This document shows, piece after piece, positions 16,053 through 24,651 of a DNA stretch of 44,259 nucleotides; the first letter of the stretch is position 1, and each line of letters opens with the position of its first letter. The notes under the pieces are model-generated. The model was given only the letters and a program-made list of their open reading frames with translations. It had not been told where the DNA came from and ran no database searches. Origin of the DNA: JBHHXG01 sp046756985 (GTDB lineage Bacteria > Pseudomonadota > Zetaproteobacteria > Mariprofundales > Mariprofundaceae); assembly GCA_046756985.1 (NCBI GenBank), contig JBHHXG010000003.1:1-44259 (forward strand), given 5' to 3'. The position numbers were made by a program, and so were the translations under genes.

Positions 16053-17002
16053 ACCGGCCGCTCGCTTCCATTGATATTGGCTCAAACACATTCCGCCTGC
16101 TGATTGCGCGCCCTGCCCGCAATGGCAGCACACCCCCCTGGGATACGATTTACTACACTCACCGCATTGTCCGGCTTGGCGAAGGCCTGCATCATAACGG
16201 CAGGCTCTGCGATGCCGGCATGCACCGCGCCATACAGGCCTTGCGGGAATTCGCAGAAATACTGCGAACACATGCAGTGGCGCCAAAACAAACATACGCC
16301 GTAGCAACCGCTGCCATGCGTGAAGCTGAAAACGGACAAGTATTCAGTTCTCGTATCGAATCAGAAACCGGTATTCATATTGAAATCATTGATGGTGATA
16401 GCGAAGCGGCAATATCGCTGAAAGGTGCTGTTGCCGTGCTGTTGCCACAGACGCGAAAAAATATGCTGCTGTTCGATATCGGCGGGGCCAGCACTGAATT
16501 TATTCGTGCCGATGATGGTCAACTGATCGAAGCAATCAGCCGCAAGCTGGGTGTTGTCAGACTGGTGGAAGCATTTCTGAAATCTGATCCACCCACTGCT
16601 GATGATTATCTGGCCATGAAAGAAGTTGCTCATGAACACCTGAAAAAGGTTGAATTGCATTGGGGCAATGGCCATTCGCCCGAGCATCTGGTCGGCACCG
16701 CCGGCACTGTCACAACACTTACTGCCATACATCTGAACCTGTTCCCATATGACGCCGCACGCGTGAACAACCACTGCATCACAAAAACTGCATTTCATGG
16801 ACTCCGGGACAGATTACTGAAGCTTACGCATGCCGAACGTGAAGCCATGCCGCCCATTGAACCCGGACGCGCCGACCTGATCATCGCAGGTCTGGCCATG
16901 ATTGATGCCATCATGGATCGTTGGCGTTTTGACAGACTGATTACTGTGGATGCCGGCTTACTGGAGGGTGTCTGGCTGACAGGGGTGGAAAACCTCTCCT
17001 AG
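16049..17002 (+). CDS. Exopolyphosphatase / pppGpp phosphohydrolase family protein
   Basis: The 317-aa Ppx/GppA protein belongs to the ASKHA fold. ASIDIGSNTFRLLIA is the first phosphate-binding motif, LLFDIGGASTEFI the second and GTAGTVTTLTAI the third. It comprises only the two N-terminal domains; the C-terminal HD-like region of E. coli Ppx (513 aa) is absent, as in many short family members. It could degrade polyphosphate or pppGpp. The start is GTG 16049 within the previous gene's last codons (GTGA). It converges with the acyltransferase gene, 12 bases away. Confidence 0.9.
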   Translation: MNRPLASIDIGSNTFRLLIARPARNGSTPPWDTIYYTHRIVRLGEGLHHNGRLCDAGMHRAIQALREFAEILRTHAVAPKQTYAVATAAMREAENGQVFSSRIESETGIHIEIIDGDSEAAISLKGAVAVLLPQTRKNMLLFDIGGASTEFIRADDGQLIEAISRKLGVVRLVEAFLKSDPPTADDYLAMKEVAHEHLKKVELHWGNGHSPEHLVGTAGTVTTLTAIHLNLFPYDAARVNNHCITKTAFHGLRDRLLKLTHAEREAMPPIEPGRADLIIAGLAMIDAIMDRWRFDRLITVDAGLLEGVWLTGVENLS

Positions 17003-17014
17003 GGTTTGTTTACA

Positions 17015-17647
17015 CTAATTCTGGCCATCGAAGTAGTGATCGGCCCGGTACTGGGTTTCATCCATCACGGCCTGAAACCTTCTTAGATTCTCCTGGTCAT
17101 TATCTGAATCAGCATACACCTCGTCACTAAGCACGAAGACACCTGTAGTTAATGGTTTGGGAATATAAAAACGATCCCAGGAGTTAACCCGCCAGTGACG
17201 TTTGGTGGCGTAGCAGACAGCCCTTAAAGGCAAACCTGATTTTTTGGCCAGCTGCACGGTTCCCATCTGAACCACTTCAGGTGGACCCTTGGGTCCGTCC
17301 GGCGTGATGCCCAGCGAACGCCCCTCTCTCGCCAGCCGTAACATTTCCAGAAAGGCGCGTGCACCCCCGCGAGTCGAAGAGCCTCGGGAAGTATCAATAC
17401 CGAGCAGATGCATGGTATCAGCAATAAAGCCGCCATCCCGATGTTCTGAGATCAACATCGAACCGCCCCATCCTTCGTTGATATAAGGGATCATCAAAAT
17501 GCGCGCATGCCAGAAAGCAAGAAGGTGAGGATTCTTTCGCCAATGCTCGTAATCCCCAACCAGCTTCCAGCTCACACTTAAAGCGAAAAATTTGTGCACC
17601 AGAAAAATAAGCCGTGGAACCAGCCAGACAATCAGACGTTCTTTCAC
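17015..17647 (-). CDS. DUF374 lysophospholipid acyltransferase-like protein
   Basis: The 210-aa membrane-associated acyltransferase-like protein has an N-terminal hydrophobic segment (about 5-25). Catalytic-type residues follow: H47 in FWHAR, then H69-R-D71 in ISEHRDGGF, GSSTRGG near 90, and TPDGPKGP at 115-122. DUF374 proteins acylate lipid A or other glycolipids in some bacteria; the acceptor here is unknown. The start is GTG 17647, overlapping the msbA stop (GTGA), so it is probably coupled to the lipid flippase upstream. This supports a role in lipid A or phospholipid maturation. Confidence 0.9.
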   Translation of the reverse strand: MKERLIVWLVPRLIFLVHKFFALSVSWKLVGDYEHWRKNPHLLAFWHARILMIPYINEGWGGSMLISEHRDGGFIADTMHLLGIDTSRGSSTRGGARAFLEMLRLAREGRSLGITPDGPKGPPEVVQMGTVQLAKKSGLPLRAVCYATKRHWRVNSWDRFYIPKPLTTGVFVLSDEVYADSDNDQENLRRFQAVMDETQYRADHYFDGQN

Positions 17648-19392
17648 GTTTCCGTGGCCGCTACCTGCGACTCAAACTGCATATGATACAGTTCTGCATA
17701 AAGACCACCCTGATCTAACAGCTCATGATGTGTGCCCATCTGTGCAACCTTTCCATCATCCAACACAACAATGCGGTCGGCATGCCGGATCGTACTCAGG
17801 CGATGGGCAATGACGATCACGGTGCGCCCCTCCATAAGGCGGTCAATGGCCTGTTGTACCAACCGCTCGGATTCCGTATCCAGACTGCTCGTCGCCTCAT
17901 CGAGAATCAGGATCGGGGCATCCTTGAGCAGTGCACGCGCCAGTGAAAGCCGCTGGCGCTGGCCGCCGGAAAGAATCACACCGCGCTCGCCGATCAACGT
18001 GTCATAGCCTCGGGGCAGCTTCATGATAAAATCGTGCGCATTGGCCGCGGTGGCAACCTCTTCGACTTTCTTCCGGTCGATCTCATCATGGCCATAGGCA
18101 ATATTATTAAGCACCGTATCGTTAAACAGAATCACTTCCTGCGTCACCAGCGCAATCTGGCCGCGCAATGATGCCTGCGTCAGATTGCGCGCATCATGCC
18201 CGTCCACCAACACCCGACCTTTGCTGACATCCATAAATCGTGGCACCAAATTGACCAGCGATGTTTTGCCTGCCCCGCTGCGCCCGACCAGGGCAACCAC
18301 TTCACCGGCTTTCACATCAAAGCTGATATCACTTAATACCGGTCGATCAGCGCCGGGATATTGCAATTCAACATGGTCAAAACGGATACTATGGCTGAAA
18401 TCAGTCAATATTCCGGCATCCGCTGCATCTTCAACCGTGATCTGCTCATCCAGCACCTCGAACACCCGTTCAGCTGCTGCCAGGCCCTGCTGGATTTCAT
18501 TGTTGGCGCGCGAAAGGCGTTTGACCGGCTCATACAACATGATTGCTGCCGCTAGAAAGGACACCAGAGTTCCCGCCGTCGTTTCACCCGACGCCACACG
18601 TAAGCCACCATAAAGCAACACGCCGGCAATACCGAAACCGGCCAGCAGTTCCATAATCGGAAATGACAACGCATGCACACGGAACACGCGCAACTGGTGG
18701 TGTAAAAAGTCGCCCGTGAACATGCGAAAACGCCTGCGCTCGTAGTCCTCCATGCCGAAGGCCTTGACAACGCGAATGCCCCCCACCGTTTCCTCAACCA
18801 GACTGGTCAACTCACCCATCGAAACCTGGCCATCAATACTGGCGCTGCGCATCTTTTTGCCGAAACGGGCAATTGGATAAACGACGGCGGGAAATACCAG
18901 CATGGCAATCAGTGCCAGCATCCAGTCCTGATAAAAGATAACGCCAAGCAGAAAAACGATCGTCACTGAATCCCGCATTAGCGCGGTTACGGCTGTGCTG
19001 ACCGCAGCCTGCACCAACGTTACATCGTAGCTGATGCGGGCCAGCAGTTCGCCGGTCTTGCGGTGCGCAAAGAAGCCCAGCGCCTGCCCCGTCAGATAAT
19101 CGTAAATCTGGTTACGCAGATCATAAATGACGCGCTGGCCGATATAGCCCATCAGATAGGCCTGCCCGTAATAGGCCGCTCCCTTGATGATATACAGGAC
19201 AATGACAAACAGTGGAATCAGATAAATCAGTTCCATATTCGTACCGGACAAGGCCTCGTCCAATGCTGGCTTCAGAGCCCAGGCCATTGCGGCCGTGCAG
19301 GCAGCCAGCACGACCATGCAGATCATGGCTACGGTGATGCGCCCGCAATATGGGCGCAGATAGGAGAGAAGGCGCGCATACAGTCCGGACAT
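17644..19392 (-). CDS. msbA: Lipid A export ATP-binding/permease MsbA
   Basis: The 582-residue half-transporter is the size of E. coli MsbA. Six transmembrane helices (about residues 15-310) precede an ABC domain with Walker A VGRSGAGKTS, Q-loop TQEVILFND, signature LSGGQRQRLSLARAL, Walker B ILILDEATS and the H-loop IAHRLST. It would flip lipid A core across the inner membrane, although close homologues can export other lipid-linked material. The start is ATG 19392 (MSGLYARLLSYLRPY), with GAGG upstream; earlier in-frame codons lie inside the amidase gene. It sits eight bases after the amidase gene in the same run. Confidence 0.93.
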   Translation of the reverse strand: MSGLYARLLSYLRPYCGRITVAMICMVVLAACTAAMAWALKPALDEALSGTNMELIYLIPLFVIVLYIIKGAAYYGQAYLMGYIGQRVIYDLRNQIYDYLTGQALGFFAHRKTGELLARISYDVTLVQAAVSTAVTALMRDSVTIVFLLGVIFYQDWMLALIAMLVFPAVVYPIARFGKKMRSASIDGQVSMGELTSLVEETVGGIRVVKAFGMEDYERRRFRMFTGDFLHHQLRVFRVHALSFPIMELLAGFGIAGVLLYGGLRVASGETTAGTLVSFLAAAIMLYEPVKRLSRANNEIQQGLAAAERVFEVLDEQITVEDAADAGILTDFSHSIRFDHVELQYPGADRPVLSDISFDVKAGEVVALVGRSGAGKTSLVNLVPRFMDVSKGRVLVDGHDARNLTQASLRGQIALVTQEVILFNDTVLNNIAYGHDEIDRKKVEEVATAANAHDFIMKLPRGYDTLIGERGVILSGGQRQRLSLARALLKDAPILILDEATSSLDTESERLVQQAIDRLMEGRTVIVIAHRLSTIRHADRIVVLDDGKVAQMGTHHELLDQGGLYAELYHMQFESQVAATET

Positions 19393-19400
19393 GACTACCC

Positions 19401-20720
19401 TCAGGACTGTGGCAGGCGCAGTTTCTGACCCACCCGCAGATCGGATGAATCCAGATTGTTCATGGAGCGGAGCTGCGCCATACTGACGCCATAGCGCCTG
19501 GCGATGATCCACAGGCTTTCACCCTGGCGCACGGTATGGGTTGGCCGCTGTACCTTCTTGACTCTTCCCATACGCTGAAAAAACCCCAGACTGGCATCAA
19601 AAATTGCCGAGGCCAGCTTTTCCTGGTGCTTGCCGTTTTTCAACAGGCGCTCCCTTTTCGGATTGGATATATAGTCCAGCTCTACAAGAACACTGGGGAT
19701 TTCAAGCGCGCCCAACACGACAAAGCGTGCCCGCTTGGGTTCCGTATATTTGACAGGTCCAGTACTTTTTAATTCGCCAATTATTTCTTCAGCCAGTATC
19801 TGTGAGCTGTTCAGACTGTCACGCTTGGCCATATCGCCAAGAATGCGAACGACAAGCGGATCCGCAACTTGTTCCGGCATCACGCCACCCACCGCATCAG
19901 CGGCATTTTCCTTGGCAGCCAGTGCTGCCGCCACCTTATCCGGTGTCGCGCCCCGCTCGGACAGCGTATAGACGCTAGCACCCCTGACACTCCGATTTCT
20001 GACCGCATCCGCATGAATGCTGATCATCATATCCGCCTTTACGGCTCTGACGAGCTTCACCCTTTTTTTCAAAGGAATAAAATAATCCCCTTTGCGGATC
20101 AGAACTGCCTTCATGCCGGCGCGGGCATCAATAATCCGTGCCAGTTTCTTTGCGACTGCAAGTGTGACCTGCTTTTCAAACAGTCCATAGCGACCGATTG
20201 CGCCAGGATCTTCACCGCCATGCCCGGCATCGACAGCAACCACGATATCCTTTTTAAACTGCATCTCGCGCGTCACCGGCTTTTTAATCAAAGGCTGCGG
20301 GCGTATCAGATCCACTACCAACCGGTGGGGCTTGCCATGCATGGGCTTAAGCAGAAAGGAGCGCGGTTGCACCTTTTCCTTTACATCGATAACAACGCGC
20401 AAAATGCCCGGTTTCGGTGCGCCATGGCGAATGGCCTGGACCACAGGGTCGGAAACAGCAAGCGTATCGAGACGCGTCCTGAGTTGAACGCCTTTCATAT
20501 CAACAACCACACGCTCCGGCTTATGCAGCCTGAATACATGGTAATCAATACCGTGGCTAAGATCGAATACCAGCCGTGAATGATCCGGTGCGGTCCACAG
20601 GCGCACATCGCGTACGGTCTGGGGCTTGGCCAGCGCAGCAGCCGGAAACATGACAATCGCTGCTGCCAATAAATAATTTAGCCACACACGGCATTTTAAT
20701 AAGCCAGGCATCGATTTCAT
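19401..20720 (-). CDS. amiC: N-acetylmuramoyl-L-alanine amidase with AMIN and LysM domains
   Basis: The 439-aa periplasmic amidase cleaves septal peptidoglycan stems. A signal peptide covers about residues 1-31 (LLAAAIVMFPAAALAK). An AMIN domain (about 35-130) targets the wall. The Amidase_3 domain (about 165-390) shows the zinc/catalytic contexts DAGHGGEDPGA, GLFEKQVTLA, SIHADA and LVELDYISN. A C-terminal LysM domain (HTVRQGESLWIIARRYG, about 390-437) replaces the need for E. coli-like targeting. The ATG overlaps the stop of the upstream Wzy-like gene (ATGA), tying cell-wall opening to the polysaccharide operon. Confidence 0.95.
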   Translation of the reverse strand: MKSMPGLLKCRVWLNYLLAAAIVMFPAAALAKPQTVRDVRLWTAPDHSRLVFDLSHGIDYHVFRLHKPERVVVDMKGVQLRTRLDTLAVSDPVVQAIRHGAPKPGILRVVIDVKEKVQPRSFLLKPMHGKPHRLVVDLIRPQPLIKKPVTREMQFKKDIVVAVDAGHGGEDPGAIGRYGLFEKQVTLAVAKKLARIIDARAGMKAVLIRKGDYFIPLKKRVKLVRAVKADMMISIHADAVRNRSVRGASVYTLSERGATPDKVAAALAAKENAADAVGGVMPEQVADPLVVRILGDMAKRDSLNSSQILAEEIIGELKSTGPVKYTEPKRARFVVLGALEIPSVLVELDYISNPKRERLLKNGKHQEKLASAIFDASLGFFQRMGRVKKVQRPTHTVRQGESLWIIARRYGVSMAQLRSMNNLDSSDLRVGQKLRLPQS

Positions 20721-22150
20721 ATACTCACGCTGCCATCGCCCTTTGCAAGTGAGGATTCATCCGGCAGACCCGCCTGTTGCGCCGCCTGCTGCCCTGTCTG
20801 GTTAATCAGCAGCGCTGCCATCAGAAGCCCCAGCACAATCATGAACGGTTCCATAATACGTACAATGATAAAACTGTTTGCGCCGATGGCATGAACCAAT
20901 AACCCGCCAAAGCCGCACAAGGCACCCAGGGATGCGCCTTTTAACATGGGGTCGTGCAGTTCATCATAACATTGCCGCAACAGCACCCACATACGTCTTA
21001 ACAGCCACAGAAACAGAGCAAGACCAATCAGTCCTGTCTCCGACAGCACGCGTGGATATTGCGAATCCATAAAGGTGCCTCCGGTTACGCCGGCACCGAG
21101 TAATGGACGGTTGGGCAAATCTTTGGTCAGCACTTTCTCCCATGCTCGCAACCGCTCGCTTGTCGAGGTATCGATACGCATGCCACCCACATGAATCTGC
21201 CCTGCCTCTTCAGCCTGGGTGAAGGTAAATGCCATGCGTTGCATGACATTCTGCGGAATCACAAATGGCGCCAGTGCCAAACCGATCAGGCAGACAGTAA
21301 TTAACAGGCGTTTTTGCTCTGTAAGCAGGATAAACAGGCCAATGGCTGTCATAAATGCCAGATATGAACTGCGCGACTCGGTAAAGGCAAAGGGCACGAG
21401 AATGACAGCCATCAGAATAGCCAGCCACAGGCGCTGTTTATTTTCAGCGCTGTGAAGAAACATACCCAGAACCAGCGAAAACATTAGTAGTAGATAGCCT
21501 CCAAAGGTGTTGGGTTCACCGATCTCGCCCTCGAATGGCGCCGATACACGCTGGCCGGTTGGAATCTGCGCCATACCAAGCACGCTTACGACAAAGCAGG
21601 TGAACAGCAGAACCATAAAATAGCGCTTGACGGTGTCATGGTTATGAATCTGGTTTGCCACCATATAAAAAAGCACGAAATATTCGAGGTATTTGAGCAC
21701 AAAAAAGAACCCAAAAATACCGATTCGCCCGGCGTAAAATCCGGCCAGCGTGGCAAAAAGTGCTGCCATCCAGTACCATGCAATGGGCTGATTGATCGGC
21801 GTCTTGCGCACCGTTCCGAGTTCTTTGTACAGGGCCATACGGAACAGCCATGTCAGACAAATAATGGTCAGCATCAGATCATCCACACGCAGCGTAATCC
21901 CGCGGGATTCTGTGGCACTGGTTCCAACGCCCATCTCGCCACCGCCAAACATAAGCTCGGGCGAAAGCAGCGTTGACAAAATTAAAAGATAGAGTGTTAG
22001 CTCGACGCTCGTGAAGGCCACGACTACCACCATCAGTCCGGCACATAATAGCAACGGTCCCTGCACCGCACCGGGGGCAAGCAGATATGCTACATACAAC
22101 AGTAACATGGTCAGCATCAGTGTCAGGAAAACTGCCGGTGGAAATGGCAC
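20717..22150 (-). CDS. O-antigen ligase / Wzy polymerase-like membrane protein
   Basis: The 477-aa polytopic protein has roughly 10-12 hydrophobic helices and a large periplasmic loop (about residues 310-375, containing TSERLRAWEKVLTKDLPNRPLLGAGVTGG). That loop matches the WaaL/Wzy (Wzy_C) pattern of an Arg-rich loop with RxxxW near a GxG segment. Such proteins polymerise or ligate undecaprenyl-linked glycans in the periplasm. With Wzc- and Wza-like proteins upstream, a Wzy-type polymerase role is likelier than lipid A ligation, but sequence alone cannot decide. The start is probably GTG 22150, with no clear Shine-Dalgarno sequence; an ATG at 22117 is an alternative. Confidence 0.85.
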   Translation of the reverse strand: MPFPPAVFLTLMLTMLLLYVAYLLAPGAVQGPLLLCAGLMVVVVAFTSVELTLYLLILSTLLSPELMFGGGEMGVGTSATESRGITLRVDDLMLTIICLTWLFRMALYKELGTVRKTPINQPIAWYWMAALFATLAGFYAGRIGIFGFFFVLKYLEYFVLFYMVANQIHNHDTVKRYFMVLLFTCFVVSVLGMAQIPTGQRVSAPFEGEIGEPNTFGGYLLLMFSLVLGMFLHSAENKQRLWLAILMAVILVPFAFTESRSSYLAFMTAIGLFILLTEQKRLLITVCLIGLALAPFVIPQNVMQRMAFTFTQAEEAGQIHVGGMRIDTSTSERLRAWEKVLTKDLPNRPLLGAGVTGGTFMDSQYPRVLSETGLIGLALFLWLLRRMWVLLRQCYDELHDPMLKGASLGALCGFGGLLVHAIGANSFIIVRIMEPFMIVLGLLMAALLINQTGQQAAQQAGLPDESSLAKGDGSVSI

Positions 22151-22167
22151 CCGGATGTGTTTGAGGC

Positions 22168-22365
22168 TCAGCGCTCTTCCCCTGCCAGCTGCTGGCGTTC
22201 CGCATCCATGGGCTGATAGCCTTTGTTATAGGGCCCAGTGAACTGGTCCGCGCACGATCGCATAATCACCACAGTCAACGCAGCCATGATTGAGACGGCA
22301 AGCACGCTAAACAGCCGGTGCCGGGACTGTTTGTGCCTACGCAGCCGGTCAAGGTCATGCTGCAT
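22168..22365 (-). CDS. Small single-pass membrane protein of unknown function
   Basis: The 65-aa protein has a basic N-terminus (RLRRHKQSRHR), one transmembrane helix (about 19-38, FSVLAVSIMAALTVVIM), a Cys just after the membrane and a short hydrophilic, probably periplasmic tail. The ATG lies six bases after the Wzc-like stop, with AAGGG nine bases upstream, and the frame fits exactly between two coupled genes. That makes it a credible small gene rather than chance. It could be an accessory of the polymerase or the kinase. I recognise no family. Confidence 0.7.
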   Translation of the reverse strand: MQHDLDRLRRHKQSRHRLFSVLAVSIMAALTVVIMRSCADQFTGPYNKGYQPMDAERQQLAGEER

Positions 22366-22371
22366 TTTCTG

Positions 22372-24651
22372 CTACCCTTTGCGCCGCCGCTTAGTCGGGG
22401 TGCTCACCTGTTGAAGGCCGCGCTTTAACATGGCCAGCACCTGCCCATAGATGCTTTTACGCTCGCGGTCATGCTCACCATAGGCATAAGCATAATACCG
22501 ATCCATCTTGTACGTACTGTAATCGGGCGACACTTCACCGCGCACGCCATTGAGCACAATACCAAGCACCTTGCCGCCAACGCTTTCCACCGAACCTTTC
22601 ACGCGTTTGAGCGCACCACGCACAACGGCGCCAATATGGTAGACCAGCAACACGCCATCCACCTTGGAGGCCAGCACAGTGGCATCGGTCGTATGCAGCA
22701 TCGGCGGCATATCGATGATGACCATGTCATATTCCTTGCGCACCTCATCAAGCAGTTCCGACATGGCGGGTGCGGCCAGAAGATCAGGCGGATTAGCCTT
22801 GGCGCGGCCGGCAGTCAGCACATCCAGCTGATCCAGCCCAGGCGTCATCAGCGCCTGATCGATACCCATATCCCCCAGCATGACATCGGAAAAACGTTTG
22901 ACGGCATCCTGCCAGTGCATTTGCCCCAGCAGGCATTCGCCCAGGCCGGCGGCACGGGCTACACCGAAGGTATGGTGTTGCAGCGGTTTGCGCATATCGG
23001 CATCGATCAGTAGCACACGCGCGCCCTGTTGCGCGACCACCACGCCAAGGTTGGCGCCAATGGTGCTCTTACCTTCCTTGATTGTTGCGCTACTCACAAT
23101 AATCACGCGATTCTCTCCCGTCTGGGAAAACAGCAGATTTGTGCGCAGGCTGCGATAGGCCTCCGCAATGGTGGAAGGCGGAGAGAAATGGGTCACCAGG
23201 CGTATTTGCCGTTCGAGGGCATGTCCCCTGGTGGCCAAAGTCTCTACGCCGGAAAACAGTTCGATGGCCTCGTCATGTGACAGATGGGGTATAAAACCAA
23301 CGACGGGAACCTCCAGAAAGCTTTCCACTTCCTCAATGGTCCCCACAGACGTATCCATCGCCTCCAGAATCAGTGCAATAATAAGCCCGAGCACAAGCCC
23401 GAGAATAAAGCCGGCCATGGCTGTCTGGCTGGTACGCACCGGATTAATGCGTGTGGCTGACAGCAGGGCAGGACGGACAAGGCTTACTTCCTGCACCTTT
23501 TCCGCCTCTTTGATCAGCACTTCCTGATATTTCTTCTCAAGCAGGTCGAATAAGTCCTCGTTGATACGCACCGTGCGCTCAAGGCGCTGCAATTCCAGCG
23601 CCTGCTCCGGCAGGCCCTGATAGCGTTTTTCGGTCTTCTCGATACTGTTCTGGATATCCTGCATGCGGCGCTGAGTCAGCTGAACCTGCTTGTCAAGCTC
23701 TTCGACCATGCTATTCAGAATATCCTGTGCCTGTTGGCGCAATTCCTGAATCTGCGGATGCTCATCGGTAAAGTTGGTAGAAAGCTCGGTTCGCTTCAGT
23801 GCCATTTCCACCAGACGCTTGTTCAGCTCATCAAAATAGGTGCTGACCTGGCCGGAAACGGTGACTGCCTGATAGTCCCAGCCATCCTGTTTTATTCGTT
23901 CACGCAATTGCGACAGCGCAAAGCGCAAATCATTCAAATGTGATACCGCATGGCGGAATTCCTGTTCCAGGTCAGCAACCACCTTGGCCATAACCTCGGA
24001 ATCCTTGCCAACCATGGACAGGTTATATGCCTGACGGTAGTCACGCACAGCCTCCTCAGCTTTTTTCAGGCGGTCACCGACGAATACAAGCTGCTGCTGA
24101 ATAAAGCGTTTGGCCTCAAAGACGCGCCTGTTCTTCTCCTCGATATTAAATACGCGGAACTCATCGGCCACTGTCTGGGCAAGGTCACGGGCAAATTCGG
24201 CGTTGGAGGAAATTGCGGAAATGCTGATGATGCCACTGTTGCCTTCCTGTTCAGCGCCAATAGCGCCTTTCAGATCAAGCACTTCATCCATATAGTCGGG
24301 ATTGGCACGAATTTCTTCAGATGTCAGTTCCTGCGGGATCAGCCCCATTTTTTTCGCCACACGTTCCATCAACGCATAAGACTCGACCAAAGCCAGTTGC
24401 GTACTCATGTCATCAACCGGTCTGAACGCAGCTCCACGCAACAGCATATCGGCCATATTGCTGCTCTGCTCGACCTTGACGGATGCGTTGGCGCTGTACA
24501 GCGGCGGCGGTTGATTCATCCACGTAAACAGCCAGCTGAACACGCCCATGGAAAAGGCGCAGAACAGAATGACCCAGCGCCGGCGCTGTATGACCTGCCA
24601 GTACTCCTCGAGATTAAGCTCGTAGCCGCTTGTTGCTGTTGCCTGCGCCAT
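22372..24651 (-). CDS. Wzc-type polysaccharide co-polymerase / tyrosine autokinase
   Basis: The 759-aa inner-membrane protein sets chain length and drives polysaccharide export. A Wzz domain with TM1 (WVILFCAFSMGVFSWLF, about 30-48) starts it. A long periplasmic coiled coil (about 170-400) and TM2 follow (AGFILGLVLGLIIALILE, about 425). The cytoplasmic BY-kinase domain shows Walker A TIKEGKSTIG near 525, Walker A' VLLIDADMRKP near 547 and Walker B MVIIDMPP near 645. The C-terminus has a tyrosine cluster (DYSTYKMDRYYAYAY), the usual autophosphorylation tail. Its ATG shares a base with the stop of the Wza-like gene (TAATG). Partner order Wza-Wzc-Wzy is typical of group 1 capsule-like systems. 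Confidence 0.93.
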   Translation of the reverse strand: MAQATATSGYELNLEEYWQVIQRRRWVILFCAFSMGVFSWLFTWMNQPPPLYSANASVKVEQSSNMADMLLRGAAFRPVDDMSTQLALVESYALMERVAKKMGLIPQELTSEEIRANPDYMDEVLDLKGAIGAEQEGNSGIISISAISSNAEFARDLAQTVADEFRVFNIEEKNRRVFEAKRFIQQQLVFVGDRLKKAEEAVRDYRQAYNLSMVGKDSEVMAKVVADLEQEFRHAVSHLNDLRFALSQLRERIKQDGWDYQAVTVSGQVSTYFDELNKRLVEMALKRTELSTNFTDEHPQIQELRQQAQDILNSMVEELDKQVQLTQRRMQDIQNSIEKTEKRYQGLPEQALELQRLERTVRINEDLFDLLEKKYQEVLIKEAEKVQEVSLVRPALLSATRINPVRTSQTAMAGFILGLVLGLIIALILEAMDTSVGTIEEVESFLEVPVVGFIPHLSHDEAIELFSGVETLATRGHALERQIRLVTHFSPPSTIAEAYRSLRTNLLFSQTGENRVIIVSSATIKEGKSTIGANLGVVVAQQGARVLLIDADMRKPLQHHTFGVARAAGLGECLLGQMHWQDAVKRFSDVMLGDMGIDQALMTPGLDQLDVLTAGRAKANPPDLLAAPAMSELLDEVRKEYDMVIIDMPPMLHTTDATVLASKVDGVLLVYHIGAVVRGALKRVKGSVESVGGKVLGIVLNGVRGEVSPDYSTYKMDRYYAYAYGEHDRERKSIYGQVLAMLKRGLQQVSTPTKRRRKG

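Noticed and set aside
19393..19512. Forty extra N-terminal codons on msbA
   Set aside because: They overlap the amidase coding end in another frame; ATG 19392 with GAGG gives the normal MsbA length.
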